A stretch of DNA of 12,173 nt from Bacteroidales bacterium UBA4353 (GTDB lineage Bacteria; Bacteroidota; Bacteroidia; Bacteroidales; Paludibacteraceae). The translations under genes and the position numbers were made by a program. Shown here in pieces: positions 7,801-12,173 of the stretch. The stretch spans positions 1 to 12,173 of the forward strand of contig DGSV01000015.1 in the NCBI GenBank assembly GCA_002394025.1, given 5' to 3'. Each line of letters opens with the position of its first letter. The stretch's first letter is position 1. Below the pieces are notes generated by a model. The model was given only the letters and a program-made list of their open reading frames with translations, made no database searches and was not told the DNA's origin.

Positions 7801-8368
7801 CAACGACATCGTCAACATGACGGGACTGGACCTTACCACCATTGTTGAGAGCACAAAGACGCGTAACCTGCTGGCCAGCGCAGCTTATGGCAAACGCTAC
7901 TCTTTGTTCTCATCAACAGGCGAGTACCTGCCTCAGTCAGCACAATATGTGCAGGACGCTATAGAAATACCCGGAATGGACCCCATCATCATCAGTCAGA
8001 TGGTTGAAGGCGACAACTACCAAGCCCTCAAAAACACCCTCGCGGCTGCCAACGCCGGAGCGTCAATAGCTAACCCGGTACAGAGCCAAGTCCTGCTCAC
8101 CGACAAATACGTCGAAGACGGCTCATTCCTCCGCTTCCAAAACCTCACTATCGGTTACTCATTCCCGAAAGTATGGATGGAAAAAGCTCACCTGACCAAC
8201 GTACGCGTGTTCTTCCAAGCTACAAACCTCTTCTGCGTGTCACCATATTCCGGTCTCGATCCGGAAGTCAACACACGTGCAAAGAGGAACCCCATGCTTA
8301 TCGGCGTGGACTATTCAGCATATCCTAAAAACCGCGGCTTTAACGTCGGCGTTAACTTCCAATTCTAA
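4829..8368 (+). CDS. SusC/RagA-family TonB-dependent outer-membrane transporter
   Basis: A 1179-residue outer-membrane channel that, with a SusD-like lid, imports oligosaccharides using TonB-ExbBD energy. Residues 1-28 are a signal peptide (MKLNKK basic start, hydrophobic core, cleavage likely after LPGFA). A carboxypeptidase-regulatory-like beta domain follows (about 32-105, ISGVITD to INVVLAEDN), then the TonB-box region EEVVVTGYG (109-117). The plug domain (about 118-232) carries SEALQGKLAGVQV, IRVRGGTSI, LYIVDGFPV, DVLKDAAATAIYG and GANGVIIITTK, all hallmarks of this family. The rest is the beta-barrel, ending in an aromatic C-terminus (NVGVNFQF) suited to BAM-dependent insertion. There is no N-terminal STN signalling domain, so control through an anti-sigma factor is unlikely; a hybrid two-component or SusR-type regulator outside the window is more probable. 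The SusD partner begins 29 bp downstream. The substrate is inferred to be pectic oligosaccharide from the nearby lyase. Confidence 0.95.
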   Translation: MKLNKKLTCVMRCFFALAMLFAALPGFAQTKRISGVITDTTGETVISASIVVKGTTIGTVSDFDGNYVLDVPADAKTLEVSFIGMQTKEVPITGSVINVVLAEDNKVLEEVVVTGYGSTKKRDLVTSVASVGAEQLKDIPVTSASEALQGKLAGVQVTTSDGAADAEINIRVRGGTSITQSNEPLYIVDGFPVSSISDIAPSDIQSMDVLKDAAATAIYGAQGANGVIIITTKDSDTDSDKMTFHIDYTGYVGWKRMAKKYDMMSARDFALMQYEYAYLKGKSKDWFSTPFDPYVARNDDGTIKGDDVTPISQVLDYYSNEAKYYDWQRATFGPTWGEGLHSGNDYDPDREGYYEHQGFTSNHSISLSGGNKNANFNLSYSRIDDKGIMYGSDYARNNISFKAKFKPVKDLTIGMTTRFSNTQTVGPGANVSDDSGSSSDSRVRNAVAYTPIKLFAKDSNQDLEDESSFGNMYDPITTIDHNYKWKKDNKWTLSGYISYKFAKHFTIKTELNFETRNRDTQRLYGPTTYLSRRGDGATFSGKPGMNNAQVIDQRDQKLRNTNTLEYKNKWGQHNFDVLIGEEQTWNKGWQETIWGYGFDPNYSSEVVFDHLNDNLARTISNKINATDNMLSFFARANYNYRGRYYLTATFRADCSTRFARGNQWGYFPSVALAWRMSDEQWMQGASDWLSNLKIRFSYGTAGNNNVETGFLYADYTAGTDTYSAGFNSDVYYYIGGEAKTPTASNSKLKWETTHTRNLGIDYGFFNERLSGAIDLYWNTTKDLIIRYALQGRGGYSYQYRNIGSTENKGVEFSVKGVILDKKSPALSYGLSVDANIAFNFNKVIDLGGMETYPVGTGVYTSKYQPDGLEYQLREGSPMGNVYGFKTAGWYTADDFDAYDYKDDRWLKKTIDENGNEVLTTVADPLVSEGVARPGTVKVVKADGTPAESADDIVKIGNTLPLFTGGFNISAYVGGDKWGKVDFTANFTYSYGNDIVNMTGLDLTTIVESTKTRNLLASAAYGKRYSLFSSTGEYLPQSAQYVQDAIEIPGMDPIIISQMVEGDNYQALKNTLAAANAGASIANPVQSQVLLTDKYVEDGSFLRFQNLTIGYSFPKVWMEKAHLTNVRVFFQATNLFCVSPYSGLDPEVNTRAKRNPMLIGVDYSAYPKNRGFNVGVNFQF

Positions 8369-8397
8369 AAATAACATTTAGCAAATAAATAGGTATT

Positions 8398-10353
8398 ATG
8401 AATAAAATTAAATATCTTTTCATTGGTTTCGCGGCGCTGATGTTTGCTGGGTGCAAGGATTTCTTCGAACCCGAATCACCGTCATCCATAGCTGGCGAAC
8501 TAATCTATACCTCGCCTGATAAGATTGAGAACGCCATACATGGTGTCTATCATATCTTCAACGAGAACAACTCATATCGTAATCGCCTAATGTGCGGCTA
8601 CCAAGGGCTTAACACTGACATCGAGTTCAACAACAAAACAGGTGACGACGAACTGGCTATCTGCGCATACAACATGAACCTGACCAACGCACGCGTGGGA
8701 CAGAACAATGGTGGTATATGGTCGTACCTCAATATCGGTATCGAGCGCTGCACGAACATCATTGAAGGCATACAAGAATATGGCGACCTGAATAACGCAA
8801 AAACAAGCTATTACCTCGGCGAGGCACTCACCATGCGCGCTTTCCTCTACAATGAAATGGTAAAACTCTGGGGTGACGTTCCGGCACGCTTCGAGTCGGT
8901 AACAAAAAATCCCGATGTGCTCAATACTGTCAAGACCGACCGTAATGTCATCTATGAACAGTTGCGCAAAGACCTCAAACGCGCTGCGGAACTGATGCCG
9001 TGGGCTGCCGAATGCCCCGCAGGTGTCAACAACACTACGCAACGACCCAGCAAAGCCTTCGCACTGGCGCTGCTCGCGCGTATCGACCTCAGCTATGCCG
9101 GATATGCACTTAGACCTGACTTCATACAAGTCGGCGGCGGAGCTCCTTATAGCGTACAACTCAATACTAAAGACGCTAACCTGCGCCGTCAACTCTACGC
9201 AGAAGCTATGGACGCTTGCGGACAAATAATAGCCCAAGAAGACTTCAAATTCAAAAGCGACTTCGAAGACATATTCCGCACTATTTGCCAAGACGTGTCT
9301 ATTTATACCAACACCGAAGTGATATTCGCTATCCCGTGCCCCGACAACCGCGGACAATTCATGAACTACAACTGCATCAATGTTAAGGACGTATCAAAAG
9401 GCGTGCGCAACTATGCCGGCGGCTCAACAAATGCCTGCCAACGCGTTATGCCTACGCTATATTATGACTACGACAAAGCCGACAAAAGACGCGACATAAC
9501 AATAGCACAGTGGTTGTGGAGCACTGCCACACCCGATGGATGGTCTGATGATAGAATGCAAAATACATTCCCCGGATATACAAAAAAACCGCTTTATCAA
9601 GACCTCAAAGACCTCCACAATATGTCTCTTGGCAAGTTCCGCGTTGAATGGATGTCAAAAGAATTCAACTCAACAGGTGATGATGGAGTCGATTTCCCGA
9701 TTGTGCGCTACACCGATGTTATGCTCATGTATTGCGAAGCATCATTAGGTGGCATCACAGGTGAAGCGCCTGCTGCAGGAACAATTGACGCACAGCAACT
9801 TTTCGACAGAGTACGCCAACGCGCCGGACTTGAGAGCAAAACACTCAATATGGAAAACCTCATGGAAGAACGTAAGTTCGAATTATGCGGTGAATACGTA
9901 CGCAAATATGACCTGCAACGTTGGGGTAAACTCAAAGAAAAACTTGTTGAAACACAAGGCAGAATCAACAACCTCATCGCTCATGCCGGCGAGTTTGCCC
10001 AAGTGTCAGACACTGTTTGGTTTAAGTACAAAAAAGTTGATCCAGCCATCGCTGCCGAGCAATATCTCTACCAAGGTGATGGCGCTACCGCTGACGCAGC
10101 GTTCCTGCTCGACAGCGTCTATGGTCGCAACCTCGGAGAAAATACACGTCCTGAAAAATTCAAATCGTCTAACGGATGGCGCTCAAAGAGCGTGCTTGAC
10201 GCATATACCTTAGCTCCGGAAGATAAAGAAGGCAAAACCAATTTCCTGCTCTATAAAGACGCAGACCTGATTGACAAACGCCAACTTTGGCCAATCTTCG
10301 CATCCGATGTGGCTGTGTCTAACGGAACACTCTGGAACGACTACGACTACTAA
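8398..10353 (+). CDS. SusD/RagB-family nutrient-binding surface lipoprotein
   Basis: A 651-residue lipoprotein that binds glycan at the cell surface and caps the SusC-like barrel. The signal peptide ends in the lipobox MFAGC with lipidated C19; the following KDFFE is charged, as in Bacteroidetes lipoproteins exported to the surface. The SusD N-terminal region shows CTNIIEGI (118-125) and the TPR-forming GEALTMRAFLYNEMVKLWGD (141-160). Downstream family blocks are NTEVIFAIP (305-313), DFPIVRYTDVMLMYCEASL (432-450), FDRVRQRAGL (469-478), LMEERKFELCGEYVRKYDLQ (488-507) and the C-terminal LWPIF (630-634). It is longer than the usual 500-600 residues, with extra sequence at about 520-620 between the ERKFEL block and the C-terminus. 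The gene follows its SusC partner by 29 bp with no terminator or promoter between them, so they are cotranscribed; an intrinsic terminator lies 20 bp after the stop. Confidence 0.95.
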   Translation: MNKIKYLFIGFAALMFAGCKDFFEPESPSSIAGELIYTSPDKIENAIHGVYHIFNENNSYRNRLMCGYQGLNTDIEFNNKTGDDELAICAYNMNLTNARVGQNNGGIWSYLNIGIERCTNIIEGIQEYGDLNNAKTSYYLGEALTMRAFLYNEMVKLWGDVPARFESVTKNPDVLNTVKTDRNVIYEQLRKDLKRAAELMPWAAECPAGVNNTTQRPSKAFALALLARIDLSYAGYALRPDFIQVGGGAPYSVQLNTKDANLRRQLYAEAMDACGQIIAQEDFKFKSDFEDIFRTICQDVSIYTNTEVIFAIPCPDNRGQFMNYNCINVKDVSKGVRNYAGGSTNACQRVMPTLYYDYDKADKRRDITIAQWLWSTATPDGWSDDRMQNTFPGYTKKPLYQDLKDLHNMSLGKFRVEWMSKEFNSTGDDGVDFPIVRYTDVMLMYCEASLGGITGEAPAAGTIDAQQLFDRVRQRAGLESKTLNMENLMEERKFELCGEYVRKYDLQRWGKLKEKLVETQGRINNLIAHAGEFAQVSDTVWFKYKKVDPAIAAEQYLYQGDGATADAAFLLDSVYGRNLGENTRPEKFKSSNGWRSKSVLDAYTLAPEDKEGKTNFLLYKDADLIDKRQLWPIFASDVAVSNGTLWNDYDY

Positions 10354-10372
10354 ACTTAATAACCTTATAATC

Positions 10373-10404
10373 AAAAGACCGGATTTTTCATTCCGGTCTT
10401 TTTT
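10373..10404 (+). terminator. Intrinsic terminator of the SusC/SusD operon
   Basis: A perfect 11 bp stem, AAAAGACCGGA (10373-10383) with TCCGGTCTTTT (10392-10402), closes an 8-base loop and runs into a TTTTTT tract (10399-10404). It starts 20 bases after the SusD-like stop codon. The A-rich left arm means it could also work for transcripts from the other side, but no minus-strand gene ends here. Confidence 0.88.
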
Positions 10405-10422
10405 GTTATAAGAATTTACTGT

Positions 10423-10453
10423 TTTGCAGTTTCAGAAAAAATAACTAAATTTG
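10423..10453 (+). promoter_or_regulatory. Promoter of the pectate lyase gene
   Basis: TTTG at 10423-10426, a 19-base spacer and TAAATTTG at 10446-10453 match the Bacteroidetes promoter exactly. Transcription should start near 10460, a leader of about 25 nt. Together with the terminator just upstream, this makes the lyase a separate transcription unit from the SusC/SusD pair. Confidence 0.75.
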
Positions 10454-10484
10454 CGCATAAAACATCAACGAATTTTTACTCGCT

Positions 10485-11921
10485 ATGTCATTTAAACCTT
10501 TATACAGTATCGTTTTAGTTTTTGCCTGTGCTTTATGCTTTTCGTGTAAGAACAACGACTCGTCAACCGATGAACCCATAAACTCTACCTACCTCGCATT
10601 CCCCGGAGCTGAGGGTGGGGGCAAATATGCCTGCGGAGGAGCCGGAGGACAGGTGATACACATCACTTCGCTTGACGATAACGCACCTAATCAGATGCTT
10701 GTCAAAGGTACCCTGCGTCATGCGCTTATGCAGTCTGGAGCAAGAACGATAGTGTTCGATGTAGCGGGAATAATACACCTTAAGTCAGAACTTATCGTAG
10801 AAAAAGGTAGTCTGACTATCGCAGGGCAGACAGCTCCCGGCGACGGTATATGTATTGCTGACGGAGGAGTGCAAATCCATAATTGCAGCAATGTACTCAT
10901 TCAGTTCGTGCGTTTCCGCATGGGCGATAAAAGAAAAAATGAAGCTGACGCGCTGGAGATAAAAAACTGCCGGAACGTCATGGTGGACCACTGCTCAATG
11001 TCGTGGTCAACTGATGAATGCGTTTCTGTATATGACAATGAAAACACTACTGTGCAATATTGCATTATAGGCGAAAGCCTCAAAAACTCTGTGCATGGCA
11101 AAGGCGAACACGGCTACGGAGGTATCTGGGGAGGAAATAACGCGTCGTTCCACCACAATCTGTTATGCCACCACGACAGCCGCAACCCGCGCTTCGACCA
11201 CCAATATGTGTCAACAAAGCAAGGACCTATAGACTATGTCAATAACGTGGTATATAATTGGGGCGGCAACAGCGCATACGGGGGCGAAGGCAGAAAGATT
11301 AACTTTGTCAACAACTGGTATCAGCCAGGTCCGGCATCTAAAAATCAAAAACGTTTTTTCAACCCTACCACTACATGCTCCGAAGCCAAGTGCAAACCTG
11401 TGCAGGCCAACGGACGATTCTACATCACGGGCAATGTGAATCCCGAATATCCTGATGCTACCGCTGACAACTGGGGAGTTGGGGTACAAATGGACAAGAA
11501 CAACAGCGTTGATAAAATGTCAATGAAAGTTGATGTGCCGTTTGAGGTAACTGCCCTGTCAGCAACCCAAACTCCGCAAGAGGCTTATGAAACTGTGCTG
11601 CAAAAGGCCGGTTGCTCACATCACCGCGACATCCTTGACCAGACATATGTCAATGACGTGCGTAACGATTCTTATACGCATAAAGGTTCCAACGGCAGCA
11701 GCAATGGCTTGATAGACACGCAGTCGGATGCCGGAGGATGGCCAGAATATAAATCGGCGGAAAAACCTAAAGATACTGATAATGATGGTATTGCTGATGA
11801 CTGGGAAACAGAGCACGGACTTGACCGTCTGAATTATCTCGATGGGAGCGCCCGACAGGAAGGCTCTGACTTTACAAACCTCCAACTCTACCTGCACTCT
11901 CTCGTTGAACATCTCTATTAA
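10485..11921 (+). CDS. PL1-type pectate lyase lipoprotein
   Basis: A 478-residue secreted polysaccharide lyase of the pectate lyase superfamily (PL1-like), expected to cleave homogalacturonan by calcium-dependent beta-elimination at the cell surface. A short signal peptide leads to C21 (LCFSC), an imperfect lipobox, followed by KNNDSSTDE, typical of exported Bacteroidetes lipoproteins. The mature domain begins FPGAEGGGKYACGG (39-52), the usual start for these enzymes, and continues as a parallel beta-helix: GTLRHAL (75-81), RTIVFDVAG (87-95), LTIAGQTAPGDG (110-121), LIQFVRFRMGD (138-148), VMVDHCSMSWSTDE (165-178; D168, D177 and E178 as likely calcium ligands) and HHNLLCHHDSRNPRF (223-237; R233 or R236 as the likely catalytic arginine). 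Near the C-terminus, DTDNDGIADDWETEHGLD (430-447) is a thrombospondin type-3-like calcium-binding motif often found at the end of Bacteroidetes pectate lyases. It has its own promoter after the operon terminator. Pectate versus pectin preference cannot be told from sequence. Confidence 0.9.
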   Translation: MSFKPLYSIVLVFACALCFSCKNNDSSTDEPINSTYLAFPGAEGGGKYACGGAGGQVIHITSLDDNAPNQMLVKGTLRHALMQSGARTIVFDVAGIIHLKSELIVEKGSLTIAGQTAPGDGICIADGGVQIHNCSNVLIQFVRFRMGDKRKNEADALEIKNCRNVMVDHCSMSWSTDECVSVYDNENTTVQYCIIGESLKNSVHGKGEHGYGGIWGGNNASFHHNLLCHHDSRNPRFDHQYVSTKQGPIDYVNNVVYNWGGNSAYGGEGRKINFVNNWYQPGPASKNQKRFFNPTTTCSEAKCKPVQANGRFYITGNVNPEYPDATADNWGVGVQMDKNNSVDKMSMKVDVPFEVTALSATQTPQEAYETVLQKAGCSHHRDILDQTYVNDVRNDSYTHKGSNGSSNGLIDTQSDAGGWPEYKSAEKPKDTDNDGIADDWETEHGLDRLNYLDGSARQEGSDFTNLQLYLHSLVEHLY

Positions 11922-11937
11922 TGTGTCTTGACCATTC

Positions 11938-12173
11938 CTTGCGTCATTGTCTCACGCCCCGTGTCCTGTGACCCGTGACCCGTGTCCTGTGCCCCGTGAC
12001 CTGCGTTCTTGCGTCATTGTCTCACGCCCCGTGTCTTGCGCCCCGTGCCCCGTGTCCTGCGTTCTTTGTCATTGTCTCACGTCCCGTGTCCCGTGACCCG
12101 TGACCCGTGACCCGTGACCCGTGTTCTGCATCTTTGCGTCCTTGTCCCGTGTCCTGTGCCCCGTGTTCTGCGT
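11938..12173. repeat. Heptanucleotide tandem array (about 34 units), continuing past the window edge
   Basis: From 11938 to the end the plus strand divides almost perfectly into 7-base units: CCGTGTC, CCGTGAC, CTGTGCC, CTGTGAC, CTGCGTT, CTTGCGT, CATTGTC, TCACGCC and close variants. Only one single-base loss (the unit at 12064-12069) breaks the register. Four CCGTGAC copies follow each other at 12091-12118. A higher-order unit begins with CTTGCGT-CATTGTC-TCACGCC at 11938 and 12008, with variants at 12064 and about 12133, so it recurs every 8-10 heptamers. The strand is C/T/G rich with very little A. No ORF or RNA gene is visible. It starts 16 bases after the lyase stop and no ordinary terminator precedes it. 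Confidence 0.92.

Noticed and set aside
8587..9357. A 256-codon open frame on the minus strand inside the SusD-like gene
   Set aside because: It lies wholly antisense to a gene with full family motifs, its translation is Cys/Val/His-rich without recognisable domains, and no promoter points into it; such frames arise from the codon bias of the sense gene.
9749..10213. A 154-codon plus-strand frame in another phase of the SusD-like gene
   Set aside because: Overlaps the real reading frame completely; the Ser/Thr/Leu-rich product shows no domain.
11938..12173. CRISPR array
   Set aside because: Units are 7 bases, contiguous, and have no spacers between repeats; no cas genes nearby.

Overview
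The window looks like a chromosomal segment of a Bacteroidales bacterium, possibly a gut Bacteroides, Prevotella or Muribaculaceae relative. The evidence is a SusC/SusD pair, lipoproteins with an acidic or charged stretch after the lipobox cysteine, and several matches to the Bacteroidetes sigma-ABfr promoter (TTTG, 19-20 bases, TAnnTTTG). The genus is inferred and not proven by anything here.

The left part holds housekeeping and accessory core genes. The first 676 bases are the N-terminal 225 codons of nadC (quinolinate phosphoribosyltransferase, NAD synthesis) on the minus strand, running off the left edge. After a 190-base spacer carrying the nadC promoter and some small inverted repeats comes an 805-residue MMPL/RND-type membrane exporter, also on minus. 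Divergent from it is a 298-residue Xer tyrosine recombinase (XerC-like), whose predicted promoter sits so close to the ATG that the mRNA should be leaderless or nearly so. Converging on xerC, and overlapping its 3' end by 19 bp, is a small membrane-anchored protein with a CCGxHxxC motif.

The right part is the start or core of a polysaccharide utilisation locus. A SusC-like TonB-dependent outer-membrane transporter and a SusD-like surface lipoprotein are 29 bp apart and probably one transcript, ending at a strong intrinsic terminator. A separate promoter then drives a PL1-type pectate lyase lipoprotein. Together they suggest surface cleavage of homogalacturonan (pectin), capture by the SusD-like protein and import through the SusC-like channel. 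The pectin assignment rests on the lyase alone. No sensor, anti-sigma partner or glycoside hydrolase is inside the window.

The least expected structure is a family of 7-base tandem repeats. The last 236 bases are almost entirely heptamers (CCGTGAC, CCGTGTC, CTGTGCC and similar) in one register, with a higher-order unit of 8-10 heptamers. A second, diverged run of nine heptamers (CTTGTTC, CTTGTCC and similar) lies inside the exporter gene, exactly 63 bp long, and encodes a 21-residue charged linker without breaking the frame.
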